46,223 nt of DNA from Pseudonocardiales bacterium (GCA_003244245.1 QHBY01000094.1:1-46223), one strand, 5' to 3'; shown: positions 18,206 to 29,167, numbered from the stretch's first letter. Translations and numbers: made by a program. The notes: generated by a model not told the origin, from the letters alone.

Positions 18206-19090
18206 GTGAACAACAGATGTACACCGAAGGAAGATCGATCAGCGGTAGTCAGCGGGCCGCTCAGCGAGCCGAAAAAGCGGCGGGCTGCGGTCCTGGGTTC
18301 ACCGATCCGGCATTCGCTGTCGCCGACGCTGCACCGGGCTGCCTACATGGCGCTGGGCTTGACCGGTTGGTGCTACGACGCGGTGGAATGCGACGAGGCG
18401 GCGCTGCCCGCCTTCGTTGCGGGGCTCGGTTCGGAGTGGGCCGGGCTGTCCCTGACGATGCCACTGAAACGGGTGGCATTGACCGTGGCCGATGAGGTGT
18501 CGGCGCTGGCCCATGCGGTCGGCGCGGCAAACACCCTGTTATTGGGGCAGCGAGGGGAGCCGCGGCGGGCCGAGAACACCGACGTAGCCGGCATCCTCGC
18601 CGCGCTGCGCGAAGCGGGAGTCGACCGGGTCAGCGCCGCGGTGATCCTGGGAGCCGGCGGCACCGCCCAAGCTGCGCTCGCTGCGCTGCGCGAGCTGGGG
18701 GAGATCAGGCCGACCGTACTGGTGCGGGACCCGGCGAGAACCACGGATCTCCGCGCGGCAGCCGATCGGCTCGGTATCACGCCGGTGATCTCCGGCGGTC
18801 TGCTCGATGGTGCCATTCCCGAGGCTGATGTCGTTATCTCCACCCTGCCTCCTGGCGCTGCCGACGCCCTGAGCCGTCAGCAGTGGGTGAGCAGGCCGGT
18901 GGTGCTCGACGTCGTCTATGCGCCATGGCCCACCCCGCTGGCCGCGTCCGCGGTCACCGCGGGCTGCCGGACCGCCAGCGGTCTCGCGGTGTTGCTGCAC
19001 CAAGCCGTCGCCCAGTGCGAGCTGATGACTGGTCGCTGCGCGCCCACCGCCCAGATGCGGACCGCCTTGGACGCCGCCGTCGCCCGATAA
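18206..19090 (+). CDS. aroE: Shikimate dehydrogenase
   Basis: Reduces 3-dehydroshikimate to shikimate with NADPH in aromatic amino-acid synthesis. Substrate-site residues are visible in HSLSPTLH and LTMPLK (catalytic Lys88) and ENTDVAG (Asp126); the dinucleotide loop is GAGGTAQA (149-156) and the C-terminal helix has the conserved Gln of LLHQAV. The start is uncertain: GTG 18203 or 18206 are the nearest in-frame candidates, neither with a clear ribosome site, and about 25 N-terminal residues precede the conserved core. It is divergent from the methyltransferase operon and apart from other aro genes. Confidence 0.88.
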   Translation: MNNRCTPKEDRSAVVSGPLSEPKKRRAAVLGSPIRHSLSPTLHRAAYMALGLTGWCYDAVECDEAALPAFVAGLGSEWAGLSLTMPLKRVALTVADEVSALAHAVGAANTLLLGQRGEPRRAENTDVAGILAALREAGVDRVSAAVILGAGGTAQAALAALRELGEIRPTVLVRDPARTTDLRAAADRLGITPVISGGLLDGAIPEADVVISTLPPGAADALSRQQWVSRPVVLDVVYAPWPTPLAASAVTAGCRTASGLAVLLHQAVAQCELMTGRCAPTAQMRTALDAAVAR

Positions 19091-19161
19091 GCGGGCATCA
19101 TCCCGCCGGGCGAGATCTGATCAACTAGTGCGTGCCGCCTGACGCCACCACACTCAACCCC

Positions 19162-21435
19162 ATGGTGAACCCAGCCTCGACGTACCGGTTGCAGTTCAGC
19201 GCGGGCCTGACCCTGGTCGACGCCGCCGCCGTGGTGCCCTACCTCGCATCGTTGGGTGTCGGCGCGGTCTACGCCTCCCCGCTACTGGCCGCGATGCCCG
19301 GATCGGAGCACGGGTACGACGTGGCCGATCCCACCCGTGTATCTGAGGTGATCGGCGGCGAGTCCGGCCGGCGCGCACTGGTAGCCGCCGTTCGCGAGCA
19401 CGGGTTGGCACTGGTGGTGGATATCGTGCCCAACCACCTTGGAGTGGCTGACCCGCAGGCCAACCCCGCCTGGTGGGACGTGCTGCGGCACGGGCCGTCG
19501 TCGCGCTTCGCTCGGTGGTTCGACATCACCGGCTGGCCACTGCGCCTGCCCGTGCTGGCCGACTCATCTGATGCGCTGGCGGACTTGCGGCTCGATGGTG
19601 GCGTGCTCCGCTACTACGATCACGCCTTCCCGCTGGCGCCGGGCACGGGCAGCGGCAACCCGCAGCAAGTGCACGAGGCGCAGCACTACCGGCTGGTCTC
19701 CTGGCGGGCGGACGTGGGCTACCGGCGGTTCTTCGCGGTCAGCGACCTCGCCGCAGTGCGAGTCGAGGACCCCGAGGTGTTCGACGCCACCCATGGCGAG
19801 GTGCTGCGCTGGGTTGCCGAGCGCGAGGTCGACGGCCTGCGCGTCGACCACCCGGACGGCCTCACCGACCCAGCCGGCTACCTGCAGCGGCTGCGTGAGC
19901 ACGCTCCCGACTCCTGGATCGTGGTGGAGAAGATCCTTGAACCGGGCGAGGAGCTGCCCTTGTCATGGCCCGTGGCCGGCACCACAGGCTACGACGCGCT
20001 GGCCGAGGTCGACGGGATGCTGATCGACCCTGCCGGTGAAATCAAATTCACCGCCCTGGATACCGAGTTGACCGGGGTGCAGACCGACTGGGCGCAGCTG
20101 GTGCACGATTGCAAACATGACGTGGCCACCGGCATGCTCGGCTCGGAGCTGCATCGCCTGGCCGCGCTAGCCCCCGCCCGTCCCGATGTATGCGATGCGT
20201 TGACCGAGGTACTGGCGTGTTTTCCGGTATACCGCTCATACCAGCCCGATCATGGGGTCGAGTACCTGGATCAGGCGCTCGCAGCTGCCCAGCACCAACG
20301 TCCCGATCTGGCCTTGACGCTGGCGGCGCTGTCACCTCAGCTGCGAGATCCGAGCGACGAGCTCGCAGTCCGGTTCCAGCAAACCTCCGGTGCGGTGATG
20401 GCCAAGGGAGTCGAGGACACCGCCTACTACCGCTGGACCCGATTCATCGCGCTCAATGAGGTAGGCGGGGATCCGGACCACTTCGGGCTCGACCTCGACG
20501 CCTTCCACGCCGCTTTGGCGCACCGGGAGCAGCTCGCGCCGCAGGGGATGACCACACTGTCCACCCACGACACGAAGCGTTCCGCTGACGTGCGGGCCCG
20601 GCTGGCGGTGCTCGCCGAGCTGCCGGACTGGTGGGCGGCCGCGGTTCGCGGACTGACCAAACTGTCCGAGGCGGCAGGTGCCCCGGTGCCCGACCCGGCG
20701 CTGGGGCACCTCCTGTGGCAGACCCTGGTCGGGGCATGGCCGCTACCGCCGGATCGGCTGCACGTCTTCCTGGAGAAGGCAATGCGGGAGGCACGGACAC
20801 GCACCACCTGGACCGACCCGGATGAGCACTTCGAGGCAGCCATGCATGCCGTCGCTGACGCTGCGCTGGACGACTGGGGGTTGCGCTCAGCAGTGGCCAC
20901 CGTGGCGGGCCGGATCATCGCGCCCGGACGATCGAACTCACTGTCCGCGGTGCTGGTGCAACTGGCGATGCCCGGAGTGCCGGACACCTACCAGGGCGGC
21001 GAGCTATGGGACCTGTCGCTGGTGGATCCGGACAACCGCCGGCCGGTGGACTTCACCGCACGCGCCGACCTGCTAGCGCGGATCGACCGCGGCTGGCTGC
21101 CCGACATCGACGACTCCGGCGCGGCCAAGCTGCTCGTGGTGTCCCGGGTCCTGCGGGCGCGCCGTGACCATCCCGAGCGCTTCACCGGCTACACCCCACT
21201 GCGCGGCGCCGGTGCCGCCGCATCGCACGCTGTCGCGTTCGCCCGCAACGAAATCGTCGCGGTCGCCACCCGGTTACCCATCGGGTTGGCCGACCGCGGC
21301 GGCTGGGGTGAGACCGCGCTGCCCCTGCCTGAGGGCTCCTGGATCGACGCGTTCACCGGCTTCTCGGTGCGCGGTGACGTCCCGCTGGCCGAGCTGCTGG
21401 GCCGTTATCCCGTCGCCCTGCTGCTCGCGGACTAG
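19162..21435 (+). CDS. treY: Maltooligosyl trehalose synthase
   Basis: Converts the reducing-end glucose of maltooligosaccharides to an alpha,alpha-1,1 link, the first step of TreYZ trehalose synthesis. The 757-residue GH13 protein opens with STYRLQF and EHGYDVADP, has VPNHLG, nucleophile Asp229 (GLRVDHPDGL), acid/base Glu256 (VVEKIL), and STHDTKRSADVRAR and PDTYQGGE later on. ATG 19162 gives the typical start; GTG 19132 would add ten residues, and no ribosome site favours either. treZ follows after 75 bp; no treX (debranching) gene is nearby. Confidence 0.94.
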   Translation: MVNPASTYRLQFSAGLTLVDAAAVVPYLASLGVGAVYASPLLAAMPGSEHGYDVADPTRVSEVIGGESGRRALVAAVREHGLALVVDIVPNHLGVADPQANPAWWDVLRHGPSSRFARWFDITGWPLRLPVLADSSDALADLRLDGGVLRYYDHAFPLAPGTGSGNPQQVHEAQHYRLVSWRADVGYRRFFAVSDLAAVRVEDPEVFDATHGEVLRWVAEREVDGLRVDHPDGLTDPAGYLQRLREHAPDSWIVVEKILEPGEELPLSWPVAGTTGYDALAEVDGMLIDPAGEIKFTALDTELTGVQTDWAQLVHDCKHDVATGMLGSELHRLAALAPARPDVCDALTEVLACFPVYRSYQPDHGVEYLDQALAAAQHQRPDLALTLAALSPQLRDPSDELAVRFQQTSGAVMAKGVEDTAYYRWTRFIALNEVGGDPDHFGLDLDAFHAALAHREQLAPQGMTTLSTHDTKRSADVRARLAVLAELPDWWAAAVRGLTKLSEAAGAPVPDPALGHLLWQTLVGAWPLPPDRLHVFLEKAMREARTRTTWTDPDEHFEAAMHAVADAALDDWGLRSAVATVAGRIIAPGRSNSLSAVLVQLAMPGVPDTYQGGELWDLSLVDPDNRRPVDFTARADLLARIDRGWLPDIDDSGAAKLLVVSRVLRARRDHPERFTGYTPLRGAGAAASHAVAFARNEIVAVATRLPIGLADRGGWGETALPLPEGSWIDAFTGFSVRGDVPLAELLGRYPVALLLAD

Positions 21436-21510
21436 CCCCTGGCCCAGCATCTTGATCACGGTTTGGTCATGACCAGACAATGCCGCACAACCCTGACAAG
21501 ATCGGTGTCC

Positions 21511-23277
21511 ATGGACTTCACGGTGTGGGCGCCGCTGCGCCAGCGGCTGCGGGTGGTGGTCAACGGCACCGAGCACGAGATGGCCAAGGCCACCGGCGGC
21601 TGGTGGTGCGCCACCGTGCCCGAGGTCGGATCAGGCAGCGACTACGCGTTCCAGCTGGATGAGGAGGGTACGCCGCTACCCGATCCACGATCCCGGTGGC
21701 AGCCCCACGGGGTGCACGCGGCGTCGCGGATCTATGACCACAGCGCCTTTGCGTGGACCGATCAGCGCTGGACCGGCCGGATGCTGGCGGGCAGCGTGCT
21801 CTACGAGCTACACATCGGGACGTTCACCCCGGATGGGACGTTCGACTCCGCGATCGAGCGCCTGGACTACCTCGCCGGGCTGGGCATCGATCTGATAGAG
21901 GTGATGCCGGTCAACGCCGTGGACGGGCCACGCAACTGGGGCTACGACGGGGTGGACTGGTACGCCGTCACCGAGAACTACGGCGGGCCGGACGGCTTCA
22001 AGCGCTTCGTCGACGCCTGCCACGCCCGCGCGCTGGGGGTGGTTCTCGACGTCGTGCACAACCACCTCGGCCCGTCCGGCGCGTACCTGGACCGATTCGG
22101 TCCCTACTTCGCCGGCAGCAACATCTGGGGCCCTACGCTCAACCTCGACGGTCCGCACTCCGACGAGGTGCGCCGCTACGTCATCGACAACGCACTGGAG
22201 TGGCTACGCGACTATCACCTCGACGGGCTGCGGTTGGATGCCGTGCACGCGCTGCGCGACACCCGGGCCACCCACCTGCTGGAGGAGCTGGCCGTGAAGG
22301 TGGACGCCTTAGCCGGGCACCTGCGGCGGCCAGTGTCACTGATCGCGGAATCCGATCTCAACAACCCGCGGCTGGTCACCCCCCGGGTCGCCGGGGGCTA
22401 CGGGCTGACCGCGCAGTGGGACGACGACATCCACCATTGCCTGCACGCCACGCTGACCGGGGAACGGCAGGGTTACTACGGCGACTTCGGCGCCCTGCCC
22501 GACCTTGCCCGCACCCTTCGCGGCGCGTTCTTCCACGACGGGCGCTGGTCGGGCTTCCGGCAACGCACCCACGGCCGCCCGGTGGACACCGCGCACCTGC
22601 CCGGCTGGAAGTTCGTCACCTACCTGCAGAATCACGACCAGGTAGGCAACCGCGCCACCGGCGACCGGATCTCGGCCACCCTGTCCCCCGGCCTGCTGGC
22701 CTGCGGGGCAGCGCTGGTGCTGTGCTCGCCGTACACGCCGATGATCTTCATGGGCGAGGAGTGGGGCGCGGTCACCCCATTTCAGTTCTTCTCATTCATG
22801 CCCGACGCGGAGCTGCGCGAGGCAATCCGCCGCGGTCGCTACGCGGAGTTCGGCGAGCACGGATGGGACGAAACGGACGTCCCCGACCCAAACGATGAGC
22901 AGACCTTCCGGCGCTCCCAGCTGGACTGGTCCGAGCCCGGTACCGAGCCACACGCGACCCTACTGCGCATATACCGGGAGCTGATCGCACTGCGCAAGTC
23001 CCGCCCGGAGCTGATTGACCCGCGGCTGGATGCCTTGACGGTCGACGTGGACGAGCAGACCCGAACGCTGGTGCTGCACCGCGGTGGACTGCGGGTAGCG
23101 GTCAATCTGAGCCCGCAGCCGGCCACCGTTGCGCTCGACGGCCAGCTCACTGGGGTTCTGCTCGCGTCCAGGAAGGCCACCGCAGCGCAGGACACGGTGC
23201 AGTTGGACGGTGAGTCCTTCGCCGTGGTCTCCCTGGAAGTCAGCGGAAGAGCTTGCGCAGCAACGCCAGCACGATGA
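21511..23277 (+). CDS. treZ: Maltooligosyl trehalose trehalohydrolase
   Basis: Hydrolyses the product of TreY to release trehalose. The 588-residue protein has an N-terminal beta domain (MDFTVWAPLRQRL), the GH13 barrel with VVHNHLG, nucleophile Asp243 (GLRLDAVHAL), acid/base Glu280 (IAESDLN) and Asp376 (QNHDQVGN), then FMGEEWG and a short C-terminal domain. A 12-bp palindrome TGGTCATGACCA (21464-21475) lies in the treY-treZ gap. The last 38 bp overlap the 3' end of the DUF3618 gene on the other strand. Confidence 0.94.
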   Translation: MDFTVWAPLRQRLRVVVNGTEHEMAKATGGWWCATVPEVGSGSDYAFQLDEEGTPLPDPRSRWQPHGVHAASRIYDHSAFAWTDQRWTGRMLAGSVLYELHIGTFTPDGTFDSAIERLDYLAGLGIDLIEVMPVNAVDGPRNWGYDGVDWYAVTENYGGPDGFKRFVDACHARALGVVLDVVHNHLGPSGAYLDRFGPYFAGSNIWGPTLNLDGPHSDEVRRYVIDNALEWLRDYHLDGLRLDAVHALRDTRATHLLEELAVKVDALAGHLRRPVSLIAESDLNNPRLVTPRVAGGYGLTAQWDDDIHHCLHATLTGERQGYYGDFGALPDLARTLRGAFFHDGRWSGFRQRTHGRPVDTAHLPGWKFVTYLQNHDQVGNRATGDRISATLSPGLLACGAALVLCSPYTPMIFMGEEWGAVTPFQFFSFMPDAELREAIRRGRYAEFGEHGWDETDVPDPNDEQTFRRSQLDWSEPGTEPHATLLRIYRELIALRKSRPELIDPRLDALTVDVDEQTRTLVLHRGGLRVAVNLSPQPATVALDGQLTGVLLASRKATAAQDTVQLDGESFAVVSLEVSGRACAATPAR

Positions 23278-23461
23278 GCGCACCGACGCCCATCAGCGAG
23301 TAGCGCACCGTCGGGTTGCCCAGGGTGGCCTCTACCTGCTCCTTGCCGGCGTCAATCAGGCGGGTGGGATCAGCCCGTGTTCCGATCTCCTGCAGCGTCG
23401 CGGCCAGCGCATCGCGGGCCTTCTCGATGTCACGTTCGATGGTGTCGGCATCGCGGGCCAT
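23240..23461 (-). CDS. DUF3618 small membrane protein
   Basis: A 73-residue protein with an N-terminal acidic helix (MARDADTIERDIEKARDALA), the ADPTRL motif and one C-terminal transmembrane segment (YSLMGVGALIVLALL) ending in RKLFR. DUF3618 members are common in Actinobacteria, and one neighbours bcp in mycobacteria as here. The ATG at 23461 has AGGAGG; an upstream start would add 11 unconserved residues. It converges on treZ with a 38-bp overlap and is divergent from bcp. Confidence 0.85.
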   Translation of the reverse strand: MARDADTIERDIEKARDALAATLQEIGTRADPTRLIDAGKEQVEATLGNPTVRYSLMGVGALIVLALLRKLFR

Positions 23462-23559
23462 AGAGTCCTCCTCGCGGGGGTGAGCGTCGGGCACACCGTA
23501 GCCACGGCGCGCCCAGGTGGCGAAGCCACCCCATCCACAGGGCGGTACCGTCCGACCTC

Positions 23560-24033
23560 GTGACCGACAACGTCCGGCTGTCCCCCGGCGACACCGCGCC
23601 GGAGTTCACCCTGCCCGACGCCGATGGCAAGCCCTTCTCGCTGGCGGATTACCGCGACCGATCCGTGGTGGTCTACTGCTACCCGGCGGCCAGCACCCCC
23701 GGCTGCACCAAGCAGGCCTGCGACTTCCGGGACAACCTCGGCGAGCTGGACACGGCAGGGTTCGCGGTGCTCGGCATCTCGCCAGACCCGCCGGCGAAGC
23801 TGGCGAAGTTCCGCGACGCGCAAGGCCTCACCTTCCCGCTGCTGTCCGATGCCGACCGTGCCGTGCTCACCACTTACGGCGCCTACGGCGAGAAGCAGCT
23901 GTACGGCAAGACGGTGACCGGCGTCATCCGATCCACCTTCGTGATCGACGCGCAGGGCCGCATCGACAAGGCGCTCTACAACGTCCGCGCCACCGGCCAC
24001 GTCGCCAAGCTGCGCAAGGACCTCGGAGTCTGA
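23560..24033 (+). CDS. bcp: Thioredoxin-dependent thiol peroxidase (Bcp/PrxQ)
   Basis: A 157-residue cytosolic peroxiredoxin that reduces hydroperoxides using thioredoxin. The peroxidatic Cys49 (STPGCTKQACDF) and resolving Cys54 are five residues apart, typical of atypical 2-Cys PrxQ. The GTG start at 23560 gives MTDNVRLSPGDTAPEF. It is monocistronic, 98 bp from the divergent DUF3618 start, and is followed by a LexA-like site belonging to the next gene. Confidence 0.93.
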   Translation: MTDNVRLSPGDTAPEFTLPDADGKPFSLADYRDRSVVVYCYPAASTPGCTKQACDFRDNLGELDTAGFAVLGISPDPPAKLAKFRDAQGLTFPLLSDADRAVLTTYGAYGEKQLYGKTVTGVIRSTFVIDAQGRIDKALYNVRATGHVAKLRKDLGV

Positions 24034-24059
24034 GAAAGCCGGTCACTCAACGTCGCTCT

Positions 24060-24075
24060 TAGAACATACGTTCGA
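24060..24075 (+). promoter_or_regulatory. LexA-like SOS box
   Basis: TAGAACATACGTTCGA matches the actinobacterial LexA consensus TCGAAC-N4-GTTCGA at 11 of 12 specified positions. It ends 11 nt before the HNH ATG (24087), where it would block the core promoter. No other good match was seen in neighbouring gaps. This suggests DNA-damage control of the HNH gene. Confidence 0.6.
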
Positions 24076-24086
24076 TAAAATGGTGC

Positions 24087-24739
24087 ATGCCGCGTAGCCG
24101 AGGGTGGACAGACGAGCAACTTAGCGCCGCGGTGGCGTCCAGCGTGAAGCTAAGCGAGGTGTGGGCGAAGCTCGGGTCGTGCCTGGAGACTACGACGGCC
24201 TCCGACGCCACATCGGGCGACTCGGTCTCGACGTGTCCCGGTTCCGCTCCGCTCCCGCCATCCGCCCGCGTCCTCGGCGGTGGTCCGAACACGAGCTGGT
24301 TGAAGCGGTGACGACCAGCTGCTCGCTAGCCGAAGTCATGCGTCGCCTCGGCTACCAGCCGGGTAGAGGCATCTACCGTCTTCTCGTCGGGCATATCAAG
24401 AGACTCGGCCTCGACAGTTCACACTTCACCGGTCAAAGCTGGGCGCGGGGCCATAAATTCCCAGGTCGCAGCGTACTGCCGCTAAGCGAGATCCTCGTGC
24501 TCAACTCGCCTTATACAAACACCGGACGCCTACGCGAGCGGTTGATCAAGGTGGGCTTGAAGGAACGACGATGCGTGAAGTGCAGCCTACAGCGATGGCG
24601 TGGCCAGGACCTCCCCCTCGCGCTCGACCATGTCAACGGCGACCACACTGACAACCGGCTGGCCAACCTCCGTATCCTCTGTCCCAACTGCCACGCGCTC
24701 ACCGATACCTGGTGCGCTCGTAACCGCAAGCCGGCGTAG
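24087..24739 (+). pseudogene. HNH endonuclease, frameshifted
   Basis: Two copies of a roughly 50-residue helix-turn-helix-like module (GWTDEQLSAAVASSVKLSEV... and RWSEHELVEAVTTSCSLAEV..., each ending RLGLD-S-F) precede a C-terminal HNH domain with CVKC, LDHVNGDHTDN and LCPNC. Module 1 starts at ATG 24087, but from about 24176 the frame changes: restoring one base in the GGG run gives a continuous protein of about 217 residues. It may be a recent pseudogene, a sequencing error or a recoding site. The TAG stop (24737-24739) lies inside the following tRNA. An intact enzyme would nick or cut DNA; related genes are often mobile. Confidence 0.75.
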
Positions 24740-24802
24740 CCCAACGGCAGAGGCACGGGTCCTAGGAACCCGCCAGTGTGGGTTCGAATCCCACCGCCGG
24801 CA
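24730..24802 (+). tRNA. Atypical tRNA, anticodon loop CCTAGGA (UAG, C33)
   Basis: A full cloverleaf: acceptor GCCGGCG/CGCCGGC, D arm GCC...GGC with GG in the loop, anticodon stem CGGGT/ACCCG, five-base variable loop CCAGT, and T arm GTGGG-TTCGAAT-CCCAC with discriminator A. The seven-base anticodon loop CCTAGGA puts TAG at 24763-24765, a leucine anticodon, but position 33 is C instead of the near-invariant U, and there is no long variable arm as tRNA-Leu requires. CCA is not encoded. Identity therefore cannot be assigned. Its first ten bases overlap the end of the HNH reading frame. Confidence 0.75.
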
Positions 24803-24901
24803 CATCGGGTAAAAACGGATACTGGTTCGGCGTGGACGTCGATGTCGCGGCCGCAAAGGGGATTATCACCCGTCACGGTGATGAGCTGAGTCCACAATCG
24901 A

Positions 24902-24919
24902 TTGCTACCGTGGTAGCAA
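24902..24919. promoter_or_regulatory. Palindromic operator of the antitoxin
   Basis: TTGCTACCGTGGTAGCAA has two perfect 8-bp arms around GT and is followed by another TTGCTA half at 24921-24926. It ends 18 nt before the antitoxin ATG. Ribbon-helix-helix antitoxins usually repress their own promoters through such repeats, so this is a likely autoregulatory site. Between the tRNA and here, a weaker hairpin ATCACC-N6-GGTGAT sits at 24865-24882. Confidence 0.55.
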
Positions 24920-24937
24920 ATTGCTAGTACTTGGCGC

Positions 24938-25197
24938 ATGGGTGCTGAGAAGTTGTCCATCTCCCTCGACTCGGACTTGGCGCCTCGGTGCGGGCTGCGG
25001 CGAGTGAGCAGGGCGTGACCGTCTCGACGTGGCTCGCTGAGGCGGCACAGGCTCGGGTTCGCCAACAAAGGCTGCGTGAAGCGCTCGACGTTCTCGCGTC
25101 AGAGGAAGGCGAACTTGAAGCCGCCGAGATCGACAGGGTGATCGCCGACGCTCGACGGACCTCGCGGATGGTTGTCGGCACCGAAGGCGCGGTGTGA
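24938..25197 (+). pseudogene. Ribbon-helix-helix antitoxin, frameshifted, without toxin
   Basis: ATG 24938 opens with MGAEKLSISLDSDLA, the beta-strand and first helix of a CopG/ParD-like antitoxin. The frame is lost near 24982 and resumes in another frame as SVRAAASEQGVTVSTWLAEA, then a helical tail to the stop at 25197. Adding one G at GCG/CC restores a protein of about 86 residues. Such antitoxins usually precede a PIN-domain toxin, but only 19 bp separate this stop from the convergent oxidoreductase. The element thus looks like an orphan relic, unless the frameshift is an error. A short product from GTG 24988 would lack the DNA-binding strand. Confidence 0.7.
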
Positions 25198-25216
25198 GGC
25201 CGGGCCGAAGAAGCCA

Positions 25217-26195
25217 TCAGATCAGCAACAGAGTCTTACCGATGACCTCGCGGGCCTCCATCGCGGCATGCGCATCAGCGGCCCGCTCTAGCGGGAACGT
25301 CCGGCCGATGACCGGCCTGATCCGGCCCGCGGCCGACTCGGAGAGCGCCAGCCCGGTCAGCCGATTGGCGTCGGTGCGCGCAAGCTGTACCTGCTCGATC
25401 CCAAACACGGCGACCCCATGCCGGCGCGCTTCGTCCGGATCGACCTTGGCGACCTCGTTACTGGGCGCACCGTGTGCAGAGAACCGACCGTCCGGGGCCG
25501 TCACTTCGAAGGCAGCCGAGCCGATGTGTCCGCCGACGCCGTCGAAGACGACGTCAGGACCCTTGCCGCCGGTCACCTCGCGCACCTGCTCGGTCCAGCC
25601 CGATTCGGAGTAGTCGACCACCGCGTCGGCGCCCAGCTCCCGTGCTAAGTCCAGCTTCGGCTTGCCACGGGCGGCGCCGACGACTCGTGCGCCGGCCGCG
25701 TGCGCCAGCTGCACCAACAGGATGCCCAGACCACCAGCCGCCGCCAGCACCAGCACCCACTCCTCCGGCTGGATCCGCATTAGCTCGGGCAGGCGCAACG
25801 CGGTCCTGCCGTCGTGCAGCAACGCCGGCGCCTCGCACATGCCCAAACCGTCGGGCACCGGGATCAGCCTCTCCTCCGGCGCTACGGCCTGCTCGCGTAA
25901 CCGCCGCTACCGCCGCGTTCGCGGGTATCAGTGACCACGTACCGGCTGACCCAGCCAGGATCCACGCCTTCCCCCACAGAGATCACCTTTCCGGCCACCC
26001 CGTTGCCCGGCACGTAGGGCGGCGTCACCGGGAACCACTCACGACCCAAACCACTCCGGATCTGCGTTTCAAGGAACAGGACGGCACGACGGAAACGTCG
26101 ACCACGACCTCGCCCGGCCTGGCGACCGGGTCTGCTGTCTCGCTCGGCACCAGCATCTCGGGCCCCCCGAATCGGGGCACCTTCACCACCCGCAT
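25217..26195 (-). pseudogene. Quinone oxidoreductase / zinc-type alcohol dehydrogenase, two frameshifts
   Basis: An MDR-superfamily NADPH:quinone oxidoreductase. The N-terminal part from ATG 26195 (MRVVKVPRFGGPEMLVP) stays in frame to GEVVVDVSVV; the second part (LFLETQIRSGLGREWF to RERGGSGGYA) is in another frame, and the C-terminal cofactor domain (VPDGLGMCEAPALL, AAAGGLGILLVQLAHAAGA) is in a third. Adding one base near 26085 and one near 25894 gives one continuous protein of about 326 residues. The C-terminal 213 residues alone form an open frame but would not make an enzyme. A SoxR box and an AGGAGA ribosome site precede the ATG, so regulation still looks intact. Confidence 0.82.
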
Positions 26196-26243
26196 ACCGA
26201 CCACTCTCCTACCTGAATAGTCTGTAGGGAGCAGTCTCCAACC

Positions 26244-28518
<2,275 letters not shown>

Positions 28519-28537
28519 CCCGTCCTCCTCCCCCGCA

Positions 28538-29167
28538 TCATCCCCCAGCATCATCACTACGGGGCACAAGATGTGGGCGAGCCAACCGCTCGACATACTT
28601 CGCGATCACGTCGACCTCGAGGTTCACCAGCTCGCCGGGGCGCCGCCCTCCTAGGGTGGTCATTTGCTGAGTGGTCGGAATCAGGCCGACCGAGAATTCC
28701 TCGGCACCGACGTCGATCACGGTGAGTGATACCCCGTCCACGGTGATGGACCCCTTTTCCACCAGGTAGCGGGCCAACCCCGTGGGCATCCCGATTCGCA
28801 CCAGCTCCCACGGAGCTCCATCCTGGGGCGCGGTACGGGACAGCAGGTTTCCGGTGCCATCGACATGACCCTGCACCAGGTGCCCGCCGAGCCGGTGCCC
28901 CAGCTTCGCCGCCCGCTCGAGATTCAGCCGGTCTCCGATCGCAGCCGGACCCAGACTGGAGCGGCGCAGCGTCTCGCCGATCACGTCGGCGGTGAACACC
29001 TCGCCGTCGACGTCTACGACGGTCAGGCAGACGCCGTTGACCGCGATCGAATCACCGGGTCGAGCATCTGAGGTGGTCAGCGGACCGCGTACGGCAAATC
29101 GCGCCGCGTCGGGCCGTTCGTCCCGGCTTACGAGCTCGCCGAGTTCCTCGACGATGCCGGTGAACAC
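28538..29167 (-). CDS. ribE: Riboflavin synthase, alpha type
   Basis: Dismutates two ribityllumazines to riboflavin. A 209-residue protein made of two lumazine-binding repeats ([12 protein letters not shown] to about 90; [13 protein letters not shown] to about 190), each with a GD/NGVCLTV or DGVSLTV motif. The GTG start at 29167 is 3 nt after the rpe stop, so the genes are coupled. ribD, which normally lies between rpe and ribE, is missing here. Confidence 0.95.
   Translation of the reverse strand: MFTGIVEELGELVSRDERPDAARFAVRGPLTTSDARPGDSIAVNGVCLTVVDVDGEVFTADVIGETLRRSSLGPAAIGDRLNLERAAKLGHRLGGHLVQGHVDGTGNLLSRTAPQDGAPWELVRIGMPTGLARYLVEKGSITVDGVSLTVIDVGAEEFSVGLIPTTQQMTTLGGRRPGELVNLEVDVIAKYVERLARPHLVPRSDDAGG

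Noticed and set aside
21753-22898. 381-codon plus-strand frame inside treZ
   Set aside because: Arg/Gly-rich out-of-frame shadow of treZ.
24730-24802. Reading the odd tRNA as tRNA-Pro (AGG) by shifting the loop one base
   Set aside because: The shift breaks the perfect CGGGT/ACCCG stem; the unshifted fold is clearly better.
25194-25613. Plus-strand frame after the antitoxin as a possible toxin
   Set aside because: Antisense shadow of the oxidoreductase; it is Ser/Ala/Thr-rich and has no PIN acidic residues in a recognisable order.
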